A stretch of 64,000 bases of DNA from Heliomicrobium undosum (GCF_009877425.1 NZ_WXEY01000002.1:76960-140959), one strand, 5' to 3'; shown: positions 53,801 to 62,562, counted from the first letter of the stretch. Notes: generated from the sequence alone by a model not told the origin. Numbers and translations: made by a program.

Positions 53801-54376
53801 TTATATTGCCGATTCCCTTTGTCGGTGACAGCGGATCAACCAAAATTGAAAGGCTACGATGGCGGCTGCGACTGCCGTTACAGTCAATGCAGAAGCAGGA
53901 AAGCCCTTCATCCAGGCCACGATAGGCACGATCCACAGCGCCGCAAAGGCAGCGAGATTGGGTGAGCGTGTCAGCAACAGCGCTGACAAGGCGACGGCAA
54001 GCGAACACTGGCCCAGCGAAGGCGCAACCTGGAGCAAAAAACCCGTAAATGGAATCCAGACGTTCCCCCCTCGCCCGCCGATCACCGGCGACCAAGCATA
54101 CCCCACCAACAAGAACAAGGCGGTCATCCACCGGGTCAAATCTCCGGCTTGGAAGAAAACGGTCAACCAGCCGATCAGCCAGCCTTTTGCGAGTTCAGCC
54201 AGGAGGGCGGCGACCATGCTCTCCGGTCCCGTCAGGCGCAGCAGTTTGGCGGGGCCGATCGAGCCGGGACCGTAATCAGCGGCAGCCAGATTGCCCTTGA
54301 ACCGGCCGACCCAGTAGGGCAGCGAAAGGGCGCCGAGCAGGTAAGCGCAGATAAAAAGCGTCAAGACCGTAAACAC
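53801..54376 (-). CDS. PlsY-like membrane acyltransferase homologue (divergent)
   Basis: A protein of about 191 residues with five hydrophobic helices. GSIGPAKLLRLTG and GRGGNVWIPFTGFLL stand where PlsY has SGNIGATN-type and GGKGVAT-type motifs, so it belongs to the glycerol-3-phosphate acyltransferase family but with altered active-site residues. It may be a paralogue with a changed role, perhaps in sporulation since spoVM follows 48 bp downstream. The start is placed at GTG 54376, because GGGAGG is too close to the ATG at 54382. Confidence 0.7.
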   Translation of the reverse strand: MFTVLTLFICAYLLGALSLPYWVGRFKGNLAAADYGPGSIGPAKLLRLTGPESMVAALLAELAKGWLIGWLTVFFQAGDLTRWMTALFLLVGYAWSPVIGGRGGNVWIPFTGFLLQVAPSLGQCSLAVALSALLLTRSPNLAAFAALWIVPIVAWMKGFPASALTVTAVAAAIVAFQFWLIRCHRQRESAI

Positions 54377-54447
54377 ACCCATTCCTCCCAAAATACGGTA
54401 GTAATGTGTATGCTCCGGTCTTGACGGCTATGCGTACCCCTTTGGCG

Positions 54448-54654
54448 TTACCGTTCCTGGCCGACAGGCACTTGGCCGCAATCGTCCATGCCGGTCCGGC
54501 AGGCGGCGCAGATAAAACGCCCGCACTTTTTGCAGACAAACATGTTGATCTGCTTTTTCTCCATACAATCGTAACAGTACATGGTATCGCAGTGCCCGCA
54601 GACCGCCCCCTGCGTATCAGTGGCGCCGCAGCGTTCGCAGTAGGGAATTTTCAT
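54448..54654 (-). CDS. Small zinc-ribbon protein
   Basis: The 68 residues hold five CxxC-type pairs (CERCG, CGHCDTMYCYDC, CKKCGRFICAAC), enough for two or three zinc sites. GGGAGGTG precedes the ATG at 54654; the longer frame to 54774 is not supported. Function unknown. It lies between the PlsY-like gene and pssA. Confidence 0.65.
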   Translation of the reverse strand: MKIPYCERCGATDTQGAVCGHCDTMYCYDCMEKKQINMFVCKKCGRFICAACRTGMDDCGQVPVGQER

Positions 54655-54797
54655 GCCGCCTTCACCTCCCTGTATGAAGCTTGACGAGCAGGGATATACT
54701 AGGAGTGCGGAAGTCCCCTGCCGGCAAGATGGTCCCTTCCCGGCTAGCCTAACCAGCGAAGAGGGCTTCCGCATTCTTTGTCTATTCTATGGTGGAA

Positions 54798-54825
54798 AGA
54801 ACCCCTGGCGCGGGCCAGGGGTTTT
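54798..54825. terminator. Terminator of pssA
   Basis: CCCCTGGC/GCCAGGGG with a short GC loop. The T-rich tail is better on the plus strand but present on both. Confidence 0.65.
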
Positions 54826-54843
54826 GCCTTTTCGCCTCAGTTG

Positions 54844-55353
54844 TCAGAGCTTGGGCACTTTCAGGTTCGACACCATCAGTCCCGCCAGGAGCAGCATGGC
54901 GACAGGAAAAAAAAGCGTGGGAAGGCGGTTTCCGGCGAGGGAGAAAATCGCCATCAAAGGACCGGCGACAGTGATAGGGATGCCCAGGAAGTGGGTCGTG
55001 ATGTTGAGGACATTGAACCGGGCCAAGCGAACGGCGCCACAAAGAGCAAAGATGATGGCGATGGCCAGGCCGAAGTACTGGTAGGGCACCTCAAGGTGTG
55101 CCGCGTAGACGAGAATCGCTGGGGCCACCCCGAAGGAAACCAGGTCGGAAAGGGAATCCAGTTCTTTCCCGAATGCCGATGATACTTCGAGCTTCCGGGC
55201 CACCCGGCCATCCATCCCATCTAGGACGGCGGCAAGCAGAATCATGATGGCGGACATGCTGTAGTTTTGGTCCATGGTATAGACGATGGAGAGGATTCCC
55301 AACAACAGGTTGGAGAGTGTGAAGGCATTGGGAATGGCCGCCTTATGATTCAT
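54844..55353 (-). CDS. pssA: CDP-diacylglycerol--serine O-phosphatidyltransferase
   Basis: PssA makes phosphatidylserine, the precursor of phosphatidylethanolamine. The 169 residues have about six membrane helices and the CDP-alcohol phosphotransferase motif DGMDGRVARKLEVSSAFG followed by KELDSLSD, containing all expected aspartates. GGAGG is well spaced for the ATG at 55353. No psd gene is next to it. Confidence 0.94.
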   Translation of the reverse strand: MNHKAAIPNAFTLSNLLLGILSIVYTMDQNYSMSAIMILLAAVLDGMDGRVARKLEVSSAFGKELDSLSDLVSFGVAPAILVYAAHLEVPYQYFGLAIAIIFALCGAVRLARFNVLNITTHFLGIPITVAGPLMAIFSLAGNRLPTLFFPVAMLLLAGLMVSNLKVPKL

Positions 55354-55410
55354 CAACTAAACCTCCATGGCTGGAGCCGCTCGGCAGATCTAAATTTCAT
55401 TAGGTCTATT

Positions 55411-55761
55411 CTAACATTTTTCCCGCCCCGGCAAAAGGTGCAGGGGCTTTTCTCCGAATATTTCGCGCCAGTGAGCAGTTTGTCCATTCCAGGCATAAAA
55501 ACGCGCCTTGATACTCCCCTTCCCCAAAACGCCTCGGCAACGTTCCACATCACCGGGGAAGATCCGGATAGAGAGGCCACATCCCTCCCCCAGTTCGCGT
55601 GGCGTCGGAACGACGAGGCAACAGATTGTCTCTGCTTTCAGCCTGTCTTCAGCGGCCATGGCTTCTTGGGGGGAGAGAAAGGTGATCAAGGGATAGTTTT
55701 TTTGGCGCCAAAGGGTTTTCGGATCACCGTATGATTCGCTCAGCGGGCATTGCTCCTCCAC
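55411..55761 (-). CDS. DUF3343 protein (putative Se/S carrier-like)
   Basis: The 116 residues have the DUF3343 pattern: PLITFLSPQEAMAAEDRLK, then VVPTPRELGEGCGLSIRI with a conserved cysteine. The family is described as a possible selenium or sulfur carrier because of linkage elsewhere. The start is unclear: GTG 55761 has only weak support. The first codons overlap the HAD gene by 22 bp, so the two are probably coupled. Confidence 0.75.
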   Translation of the reverse strand: MEEQCPLSESYGDPKTLWRQKNYPLITFLSPQEAMAAEDRLKAETICCLVVPTPRELGEGCGLSIRIFPGDVERCRGVLGKGSIKARFYAWNGQTAHWREIFGEKPLHLLPGREKC

Positions 55762-56444
55762 CCCAGCCAGTAACGGCTTGGCTGGACAAAATCGATAATT
55801 GCTTGAGCGGCCTCAAGCAATGTAGAGACTTGAAGAATGCCGGGGATGGCGTGAAGGACCGGCTCTTCGTCGATCAGGGAATCGGTTGCCTTGAACAGGA
55901 TCGGCAGTTCTGCCTGGCGGAACATGGGAATATCACCAGAGGAATCGCCAATAGCCGATGTCCTTTCCATACTCACCCGGTGCTTTTTACAGAAACGGCG
56001 GACCCAGGCTCCTTTGTCCCTGTGGATGTCATCAGCAGACACGTGAACGAAGACGCGTCCCGTCAGCTTGCCATCGACCACCTCCAACTCGTTGGCCATG
56101 CTGGCGAAGGCGCCAAAGCGCTTCGCCAGATGGTCCGTCAGGGCGGTCAAACCGGTCGACAAGAGAATGATTCGGCAACCGTTATTTTGCAAGCGCTCAA
56201 GGGCTTCCACTGCATCCGGCCGAAGGGGGATTTCTGAGATCCACTGATCGAGCGCTTCAACAGGGGTACCGGCAAAAAGGGCTGCGTCTTGGGCGGCGAA
56301 TTCCCGATAGTCTATCTCCCCCTTCAGGAAGGCCTCCTGAATAGGGATCCCAGCAGACTCCCACAAGCCGAGGCGCCGGTAGATAACCTCCCACACGTTG
56401 GGTCCTGATGTGAGGGTGCCGTCCACATCGAAGAAAACGAGCAT
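55740..56444 (-). CDS. HAD-superfamily hydrolase (SerB-like)
   Basis: The roughly 234 residues have the four HAD motifs: FFDVDGTLTSG (nucleophile D), LLSTGL, a lysine in HRDKGAW, and IGDSSGDIPMF. The alpha-helical cap after motif I and the S-x-G-D-S motif fit HAD-IB phosphoserine-phosphatase-like enzymes. Substrate unknown. GGGGAGGAG sets the ATG at 56444. It follows ahcY by about 40 bp on the same strand, without a clear terminator. Confidence 0.88.
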   Translation of the reverse strand: MLVFFDVDGTLTSGPNVWEVIYRRLGLWESAGIPIQEAFLKGEIDYREFAAQDAALFAGTPVEALDQWISEIPLRPDAVEALERLQNNGCRIILLSTGLTALTDHLAKRFGAFASMANELEVVDGKLTGRVFVHVSADDIHRDKGAWVRRFCKKHRVSMERTSAIGDSSGDIPMFRQAELPILFKATDSLIDEEPVLHAIPGILQVSTLLEAAQAIIDFVQPSRYWLGWRSNAR

Positions 56445-56486
56445 CCGCTTCTCCTCCCCTGTCACATGAAGCCTGTTCAGACAAGC

Positions 56487-57734
56487 TTATTCGGCCCAAC
56501 TGGCCAGGTACTTGGCCTGTTTTTCCGTCAATTCGTCCAGGGAAACGCCGAGGGCTTTCAAACGGTACTCGGCTACCTTGCGGTCGATCGAATCCGGCAC
56601 GGAGAAGACGCCCGGTTCCATCTTGTCGCGGTTAGCGACGAGGTAATCGAGAGACAACGCCTGCAGGGCGAAGGTCAGGTCCATCACCTCGGCGGGGTGC
56701 CCGTCGGCGCAGGCGAGGTTGACGAGGCGGCCTTCGCCGAGCAGGTAGACCTTGCGACCGTCGGGGAAGGCGTATTCTTCGATGTTTTTGCGGGCGGTGC
56801 GGACGCTCGTGGCCATGGCCCGCAGGTCTTCCTTGTTCACTTCCACGTCGAAGTGTCCCGCGTTGCTGAGGATGGCCTTGTCCTTGATCACCTCGAGGTG
56901 TTCCCGGCGGATGATATCGCGGTTGCCGGTGACGGTGACAAAGATGTCGCCCAGTTTGGCGGCTTCAACCATGGGCATGACTTCAAAGCCGTCCATAAGC
57001 GCTTCGTTGGCTTTGATCGGATCGATCTCGGTGACAACAACGCGGGCGTTCAAGCCTTTGGCCCGGGCAGCGACGCCTTTGCCGCACCAGCCGTAGCCGG
57101 CGACAACGACCACCTTGCCGCAGACGGTCAGGTTAGTCGTGCGCAGGATGCCGTCCCAGACAGACTGGCCGGTGCCATAGCGGTTGTCGAAGAGGTACTT
57201 CATCTGGGCGTCATTGACGGCCATCATGGGGAAGGTGAGTTTGCCTTCCCGGGCGAGCGCCTTGAGGCGGAGGATGCCTGTCGTCGTTTCCTCGGCGCCG
57301 CCGATAATCCCTTTGGCCTGCTCCAGCCGTTCCGCATGGAGGGTGGCCACCAGGTCGCCGCCGTCATCGATGAGGATGTCGGGCTGGAAATCGAGGGCTT
57401 TATTCAGGTGCATCTTGTATTCTTCGTCCGTAGCGCCGTGCCAGGCGTAGGCGGTCACCCCGTTTTTCACCAGGGCGGCGACCACGTCGTCCTGGGTGGA
57501 GAGCGGGTTGGAACCGCAGACGGCCACCTCGGCGCCGGCGGCTTTGACGGTCAAGGCCAGGTAGGCCGTTTTGGCTTCCAGGTGCAGGCAGATGATAGCC
57601 CGTTTGCCGGCTAGGGGCTTGCGCTGCGCAAAGTCTCTCTTGACCTGGTTCAGGATGGGCATGTGCTGGTCGACCCAGTCGATTTTCAGCTGACCCTGGG
57701 GGGCAAGGTTGATGTCGCGAATCATCGAATCCAC
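56487..57734 (-). CDS. ahcY: Adenosylhomocysteinase
   Basis: AhcY hydrolyses S-adenosylhomocysteine to adenosine and homocysteine, closing the methylation cycle. The 415 residues show CLHLEAKTAYL, DDGGDLVATLH, the NAD-binding motif VVVAGYGWCGKGVA and the C-terminal region rich in conserved Leu. It is the shorter bacterial-archaeal type, without the plant/proteobacterial insertion. GTG start 57734 follows GAGGAGG. Upstream lies the LCP gene, 30 bp away. Confidence 0.96.
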   Translation of the reverse strand: MDSMIRDINLAPQGQLKIDWVDQHMPILNQVKRDFAQRKPLAGKRAIICLHLEAKTAYLALTVKAAGAEVAVCGSNPLSTQDDVVAALVKNGVTAYAWHGATDEEYKMHLNKALDFQPDILIDDGGDLVATLHAERLEQAKGIIGGAEETTTGILRLKALAREGKLTFPMMAVNDAQMKYLFDNRYGTGQSVWDGILRTTNLTVCGKVVVVAGYGWCGKGVAARAKGLNARVVVTEIDPIKANEALMDGFEVMPMVEAAKLGDIFVTVTGNRDIIRREHLEVIKDKAILSNAGHFDVEVNKEDLRAMATSVRTARKNIEEYAFPDGRKVYLLGEGRLVNLACADGHPAEVMDLTFALQALSLDYLVANRDKMEPGVFSVPDSIDRKVAEYRLKALGVSLDELTEKQAKYLASWAE

Positions 57735-57763
57735 AAATAAAGCCTCCTCAAGAATAGTACTGT

Positions 57764-59101
57764 TTACTCAACCCCGCTGCTGGAGGGCGGTTGAACATCG
57801 GTAGGGACCGGAGGGGCGCCAGGGATGACGCGATTGGGCGCAGTCGGATTGAGAGCATCGGGCAGGCGCGACGGCGCTGGTGGGGTGATGGAAGAACCAG
57901 GCTGTTGCGGGTTCTTGGGGGTGTCCGGAGGGGTTGGCAACTTGCCCTGAGCGTCAGGGGCGCCGGGTGCCCGAGGGGTGCTGGGGTTCCCGGTTCCGGA
58001 TTTTTGCTCTAGGATGTCCTTCGCCCCGGGAAGAGCGGCCGGTTTTCCCGCCTGCTCAGCACCGGTTTTGTCACCCGGTTGAGACTCTAAGACAGGGTGC
58101 TGCACCCGGTCGGCTTCCGGCTTTGCTTCATCATCCGCTGTTTTCGGTTTTTCTTTCGGTTTTTCAAGGACGACGATGCTTTCGTCGATGATTGAGGTGC
58201 TGATGACGCCACGCATGAAATCAAGGGCAGCCTGGCGGGACTTCGTGGGATCGACCTGCCAATAGCTGACGCCGTTGAGGGTGACAAAATTCCCCGGCAA
58301 GGTGTGGGCGATAATGTTGCCTGCGTTCCAGTCCTTGGCCTTGATCGCCAGGGAGACGAGATCACCGGCGCCCAGATTGGTCTCGACGTAGTTGACCATT
58401 TGAGGAACGAGGGCCGGGAGCTTCCATACCGTATTGACCTGCAAGGACTGTTTGGCGAGGGCGTGGAGGAATTTTTGCTGCCGTTGGGTCCGGCTGATAT
58501 CACCCAGTTCGTCTGAGCGGAACCGGACATACTGGAGCGCCTCTTTGCCGCTTAACCTTTGGAGACCCTTTTTTAAATTAATTAAATCTTCCGGATTTCC
58601 TTCATTGTGGTACATGTTTTTTTCGACATCGATTTCTACGCCGCCGAGCGTATCGACGATCTCTCGAAAGCCGTTAAAATCGGTCTTTACGTAGTAGTCG
58701 ATCGGTATCCCCAACAGTTCCTCCACTGTTTTCCGTGTCAAGGGGACGCCGCCGTACATGTGGGCCGCGTTGATCTTGTCCATGCCGTGGCCGCTTATTT
58801 TGACTCGGGTGTCACGGGGGATGGAAAGGAGATAGAGCTTTTTATCCTGACGATCAACACTGGCGACGATGATCGTGTCAGTGCGTCCATCCAATTCTCC
58901 GGGGCGGTTGTCCACGGCCAGTAGGAGCACATTCATCCGCCGCTTGATTTCTGATTCCGTCAAGGGTCCGTCGGGGTTGAAAGGATCGCGCAGGGAAAGA
59001 TCGGGACTCAAGATCCCGTATGTAACCCCTGCCGTCACCCCCAGGAGCAGCATGAGACCGAAAAAGATCATCAGCCTGGGTCTGGCCTGCCATTTCTGCA
59101 T
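57764..59101 (-). CDS. LytR-CpsA-Psr family cell-wall glycopolymer ligase
   Basis: LCP proteins attach teichoic acid or other glycopolymers to peptidoglycan. The 445 residues have an N-terminal signal anchor (about 10-30), then the LCP domain: LLLAVDNRPGELDGRTDTIIVAS, SIPRDTRVKI, and RFRSDELGDISRTQRQQKFL. The last 130 residues are a Pro-, Gly- and Lys-rich tail, probably wall-spanning and of low complexity. A good AAGGCAGGTG sets the ATG. It is followed by ahcY on the same strand. Confidence 0.92.
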   Translation of the reverse strand: MQKWQARPRLMIFFGLMLLLGVTAGVTYGILSPDLSLRDPFNPDGPLTESEIKRRMNVLLLAVDNRPGELDGRTDTIIVASVDRQDKKLYLLSIPRDTRVKISGHGMDKINAAHMYGGVPLTRKTVEELLGIPIDYYVKTDFNGFREIVDTLGGVEIDVEKNMYHNEGNPEDLINLKKGLQRLSGKEALQYVRFRSDELGDISRTQRQQKFLHALAKQSLQVNTVWKLPALVPQMVNYVETNLGAGDLVSLAIKAKDWNAGNIIAHTLPGNFVTLNGVSYWQVDPTKSRQAALDFMRGVISTSIIDESIVVLEKPKEKPKTADDEAKPEADRVQHPVLESQPGDKTGAEQAGKPAALPGAKDILEQKSGTGNPSTPRAPGAPDAQGKLPTPPDTPKNPQQPGSSITPPAPSRLPDALNPTAPNRVIPGAPPVPTDVQPPSSSGVE

Positions 59102-59289
59102 CGAATCACCTGCCTTGAATCGTTCTGCGAAGCGTAGTTTGTTCGTGTCTGGTGTCGCGTGGCGATGAAAAAGATGTCGCCCATCATTCTACCACGAAAA
59201 CGGTTCTGTTAATAAAGATTTTCAAAGCGACGGCCGATCGCAGCGCTTCGCCCCCCGGCCGTGAAGGCGGGCGAAGCGCGCAAGAAACA

Positions 59290-59310
59290 AGGAGGCTTGC
59301 GCCTCCTGTT
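59290..59310 (-). terminator. Hairpins after the small zinc-ribbon gene
   Basis: AGGAGGC/GCCTCCT with a 4-nt loop. A second, larger hairpin with GCGCTTCGCCC/GGGCGAAGCGC lies at 59243-59279. On the minus strand a T-rich tail follows the first. Confidence 0.6.
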
Positions 59311-59320
59311 CCATCGCCTT

Positions 59321-59506
59321 TTATTTGTTTCCAATCACGGCGCCGCAGACCAGGCACCGTTCCAGATCGTCGCCTTCCACGTTGTCGCAGTCTTTGCACT
59401 GAGGAGATTTCTCGACGACACCGCCATCCACATAGTTTTTACGGAAGCGTTCCAACTCATCCTCCTTGTCGCGGCGACATTCCCGGCACTTGTCACAGAG
59501 GGCCAT
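59321..59506 (-). CDS. Small zinc-ribbon protein
   Basis: The 61 residues have cysteine pairs near both ends (CDKCREC, CKDC, CLVCG), suggesting one or two zinc sites, with a charged helix between them. GGGAGGGGAG precedes the ATG. It overlaps the FAH-family gene by 14 bp, so both are translated from one message. Function unknown. Confidence 0.65.
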   Translation of the reverse strand: MALCDKCRECRRDKEDELERFRKNYVDGGVVEKSPQCKDCDNVEGDDLERCLVCGAVIGNK

Positions 59507-60176
59507 GAGCTCCCCTCCCTTCTTTTACCACCATTATACCCGCCTCGGGGTGATCCAAGCAAACGGAACAGTGGCCGAGGCATCGCTTTCCCCAATAAAG
59601 GTGAAAGGTGTCGCCCGATGTGACGGGTCCCACACCGGCCGGCGTCCCCGTGAAGATGATGTCTCCGGGACCGATACCGAAAGATTCGGCGCAAAAATCG
59701 ATGATTTCCTGCACATTGAAGAGCATGTCCCGCACATTGCCCCGTTGCGTTTCCACGCCGTTGCGGGTAAGGGTGAAGTCCTCCGCAGCGAGCGCCGCCA
59801 CGCCGGGAAAGGGGATAAAGGGCGTCAGGGCAGCCGAATTGGGAAACCCCTTCGCCTCGAGCCAGGGGCGACCTTTGCGCTTTAACTCCTCCTGCTGATC
59901 CCGCAAGGTAAAATCAATGCCGAGCGCCATGGCGCCGATCAACATATCGGCGGCGCTCCCTTTTCGGTAGGGGCGATCGATCCGGAGGACCAGTTCGGCT
60001 TCGAAGTGAAGGCTGCCTTTCGTTCCGGGCAGATGCAGGGTGTTGCCGTCCATCAAGGCCAGCGCGTGCGTCGGTTTCGAGAAAATCAGCGGCCTTTCAG
60101 GAATCGCGTTGCCTAGTTCAGCGGCATGGAGTGGAAAATTTCTTCCCACACAGTAGATATTTCGGATATCTTTCAT
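59493..60176 (-). CDS. Fumarylacetoacetate hydrolase family protein
   Basis: FAH-family enzymes act on small keto acids, for example as hydratases, decarboxylases or acylpyruvases. The protein of about 227 residues has IYCVGRNF, the metal-binding EAELVLRI, a DFTLRDQQ helix and GDIIFTGTPAGVG. All these are family hallmarks; the substrate cannot be told. The ATG at 60176 follows GAGGCG. Its end overlaps the small zinc-ribbon gene. Confidence 0.92.
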   Translation of the reverse strand: MKDIRNIYCVGRNFPLHAAELGNAIPERPLIFSKPTHALALMDGNTLHLPGTKGSLHFEAELVLRIDRPYRKGSAADMLIGAMALGIDFTLRDQQEELKRKGRPWLEAKGFPNSAALTPFIPFPGVAALAAEDFTLTRNGVETQRGNVRDMLFNVQEIIDFCAESFGIGPGDIIFTGTPAGVGPVTSGDTFHLYWGKRCLGHCSVCLDHPEAGIMVVKEGRGAHGPL

Positions 60177-60333
60177 CTTAACGCCTCTTTTCGTCAAGAA
60201 AATCATAGCAAAAACAAGCATTTTTCGTAAGCCTTCTGACTAAAAAAGGAGGAAAAAATAGAAAAAGTGCGAAGTAAATACATGCAACCCTAATTGTCTG
60301 ACTATTGCATAAGAGGATTTGGGAGGGAATCTG

Positions 60334-61362
60334 TTGCGAAAACGGCTGCTATTTTTAACGACATGGGCCTTATTGACCCTCAGCGCAGGCATGGCTGAGG
60401 CAGGCGATATTCGTCTCCGCTTTGAGGACGCAGACAAGCCCGGTGCATGGAAACCGGTCGCCGTCCAATCCGCTGGAACGATGACGAGTGAAAACTTGTC
60501 CACATCGGTTCCGCAAGTAAACTTTGGCGATAATCAGTCTTTGCGTTCCGTCTTTCTTGTTGCGCTCTCTGAGGGACCGCAGTCTGTCGGTGTGGGCAGC
60601 CGGATCACGGTAACCTTGCCCTTTGGTATCGAGTATATGCAGGTTCCGACGGCGGAAACGCTGGACAAGTATGTGTCCTGCCCATCCATGATCAACTGGT
60701 TGGTTAACTCCATTGCCACGGAAGGAGATCGACCGGCCCTTCGCCTTGTATCGGCCACGTCTCGTTCCTTGACGGTGGAAATCGCCAACATGCGCCCCAA
60801 AGGGGTTCCCTTCGTAGAATTCACCTTTTACTCAAAGGATCTGAGCATGGTGCGCATCTCCGAGATGGTGACCTGGCCGGCCCAAGATGGCGAGCAGGCC
60901 GATGGGATGACCCGGCAGGAGTTCTTCTCCTATTTTATCGACGTCTCCCCGTCGTTGAAGGGGATCGAGGAGAGCGTTACGGGCGAGCAAGCGGAACGGT
61001 TGCGCCCTTTTGTCGATGCGGGTAAAACGAAGCCGGAACTGCGAGACCGCGTGGCCGGCCTTGTGAAGGAAAAACTGGTGATCGGCCGCCCAGAGCAACG
61101 GCTGGCGCCGGATGAACGTATCACCCGAGCGGAGGCCATCACCCTGGTGTCTCGGGCGCAACAGTGGGACAGCCCGTTGTCGCCGGCATTCGCCGATCTA
61201 GAGAACTCCTGGGCCTTGGGACCGGTGAGCGCCGCATCCGCCAAGGGGATGGCTAAGGGTTATCCCGATGGCACCTTTCACCCGGAGATTCCCATTACTC
61301 GGGAAGAGGCTTTCCTTTTGCTCGAACGCCTCTACGACAGCAATGCCTCACGACAGAAATAA
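60334..61362 (+). CDS. Secreted SLH-domain protein
   Basis: The roughly 342 residues start with a signal peptide (RKRLLFLTTWALLTLSAG, cleavage near Ala-Glu-Ala). The middle third is beta-rich and unrecognised. From about residue 230 the sequence shows two SLH-like units: LVIGRPEQRLAPDERITRA and GMAKGYPDGTFHPEIPITRE, the second with the classic Y-P-D-G-x-F motif. SLH units bind pyruvylated wall polymers. TTG 60334 follows GGGAGGG. It is monocistronic. Confidence 0.87.
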   Translation: MRKRLLFLTTWALLTLSAGMAEAGDIRLRFEDADKPGAWKPVAVQSAGTMTSENLSTSVPQVNFGDNQSLRSVFLVALSEGPQSVGVGSRITVTLPFGIEYMQVPTAETLDKYVSCPSMINWLVNSIATEGDRPALRLVSATSRSLTVEIANMRPKGVPFVEFTFYSKDLSMVRISEMVTWPAQDGEQADGMTRQEFFSYFIDVSPSLKGIEESVTGEQAERLRPFVDAGKTKPELRDRVAGLVKEKLVIGRPEQRLAPDERITRAEAITLVSRAQQWDSPLSPAFADLENSWALGPVSAASAKGMAKGYPDGTFHPEIPITREEAFLLLERLYDSNASRQK

Positions 61363-61435
61363 CAATTCTACGCAGCAATCCGTCGGAAATAGAAACCCTA
61401 TGTAACGTCGACGGACTGACACACCGGACCCTAGA

Positions 61436-61463
61436 GCTCCCGGTTTTTACCGGGGGCTTTTTA
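61436..61463 (+). terminator. Terminator of the SLH gene
   Basis: CTCCCGGT and ACCGGGGG pair around a TTTT loop, followed by CTTTTTAATTT. It lies about 75 bp after the stop codon. Confidence 0.85.
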
Positions 61464-61617
61464 ATTTCCTACCCCCGAAGGTTGCCGCTGCAGACGCAGG
61501 AACTGGAGAAATAGTTGGATAAACTGAAAAACGATATCAAGGCGGACAAGGATACACATTAATTCAGACTGGCATGGGCATTCGCAGAAACAACAGCGTG
61601 CGGGTAAGATCCGGTCG

Positions 61618-61668
61618 AAAAAAGGGAACCCGGTTTCCCTCCTCTTCGGGAGCAGGAAACCGGGTTCC
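61618..61668 (-). terminator. Terminator of the PAS gene
   Basis: A 14-bp stem GGAACCCGGTTTCC/GGAAACCGGGTTCC with a 16-nt loop is followed on the minus strand by C and six T. Confidence 0.9.
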
Positions 61669-61673
61669 TTTGT

Positions 61674-62006
61674 CTATCGCTTGAAATGAGACATGTCATA
61701 AGGAATTTCAAAGGCCATTTCCACAAGCCCTTGATACTCGCCATCAGCGTACCAGGGGGCTTGGTATATCATTTTCTTAACCCCGTTCTTTTCGATGGTG
61801 TAACAATTGGCTTTTTGTTGCTCCATCAGATCGCGGATCTTGGCCTGGGCCTTCTCGGGGTGGCAATCCAATAGGTTTTTTCCGATCAGGTCCTTCCCGC
61901 CGCTCTTGGCAAAGAGGCGGCCCGCCTGTTCGTTCATCGCCACGATGACACCTTCGCGGTCGCAAACGGTGATTGCTGCAGGTAGTCCTTCACTCCAGGG
62001 TTCCAT
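61674..62006 (-). CDS. Single PAS domain protein
   Basis: The 110 residues form one PAS domain: PAAITVCDREGVIVAMNEQA at the start and YQGLVEMAFEIP at the end. Phrases such as LDCHPEKAQAKIRDLM are like PAS proteins of anaerobes that bind haem or small ligands. No effector domain is attached, so it acts through a partner or as a sensor. GGGAGGAG sets the ATG. It is divergent from the yolD-uvrX operon; the region between them is about 200 bp. Confidence 0.85.
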   Translation of the reverse strand: MEPWSEGLPAAITVCDREGVIVAMNEQAGRLFAKSGGKDLIGKNLLDCHPEKAQAKIRDLMEQQKANCYTIEKNGVKKMIYQAPWYADGEYQGLVEMAFEIPYDMSHFKR

Positions 62007-62135
62007 GATTATACTCCTCCCTTTTTAAAGTCCCCTGTTCTCTTAATCTTGTGTTTCTCTCAGTTTTGTTTTTTCGGAGTCAACACCAGATAAACAGGTG
62101 GATAAATCTGGCGCTGTTTTTTTAACCCGCTCCCC

Positions 62136-62164
62136 ATGACAATGGGAGCTTATGTTCGTATAAT
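62136..62164 (+). promoter_or_regulatory. Promoter of the yolD-uvrX operon
   Basis: ATGACA (62136-62141), a 17-bp spacer and a perfect TATAAT (62159-62164). LexA-like boxes overlap or flank it. Confidence 0.8.
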
Positions 62165-62192
62165 AGAACTGATGTTCTGAGAATATATGTTC
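62146..62192 (+). promoter_or_regulatory. Three LexA/DinR-like boxes at the yolD-uvrX promoter
   Basis: GAGC-TTAT-GTTC (62146-62157), GAAC-TGAT-GTTC (62166-62177) and GAAT-ATAT-GTTC (62181-62192). The middle one is a perfect inverted repeat; the other two differ from the core GAAC-N4-GTTY at one position. They span the spacer, the TATAAT flank and the start region. Confidence 0.7.
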
Positions 62193-62211
62193 CAATAAAG
62201 GAGGGAACGCC

Positions 62212-62562
62212 TTGGATGAACGCACCCGCGCCTTTTTCACCCACAACCGGCTCTGGCAGGGATCCCGCATGATCCTGCCGGAACACCGGGCTGGCGCTGT
62301 TGAGAGTGCCCGGGAAGCGGCTCGCTCCATGCCGCTTCCTTGCCCCACCCAAGAATACCTGGAGGAGATCCAGGCGCTGGTCCTCGCAGCGCGCGATGCA
62401 GGCCGCGCCATCACGCTGCTCGTCAACCGCGAGGGCCGGCTGGAGAAGCTCACCGGCATCCCCTTGAGTGTAGGGCAACCGCCAGGAACGTTGCGCTGGC
62501 GCCGGGCCGGTACGGTCGATGGGCTGGCCATTGAGGCCATCGTGGGGGCGGAAGAGCCGTGA
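62212..62562 (+). CDS. YolD-like protein
   Basis: The 116 residues match the YolD-like family: a short N-terminal segment with W and M-I-LPEH (QGSRMILPEH), then a beta-rich domain. In Bacillus, YolD-like genes are paired with the UvrX/YqjW Y-family polymerases, and the pair is under LexA control; YolD is thought to help the polymerase, as UmuD does. TTG 62212 follows AAAGGAGGG. The stop overlaps the polymerase start by 4 bp. Confidence 0.85.
   Translation: MDERTRAFFTHNRLWQGSRMILPEHRAGAVESAREAARSMPLPCPTQEYLEEIQALVLAARDAGRAITLLVNREGRLEKLTGIPLSVGQPPGTLRWRRAGTVDGLAIEAIVGAEEP

Noticed and set aside
61488-61560. Possible pseudogene fragment (LDKLKNDIKADKDTH) with an in-frame TAG
   Set aside because: Only about 25 codons with coiled-coil-like composition; no homologue can be named.
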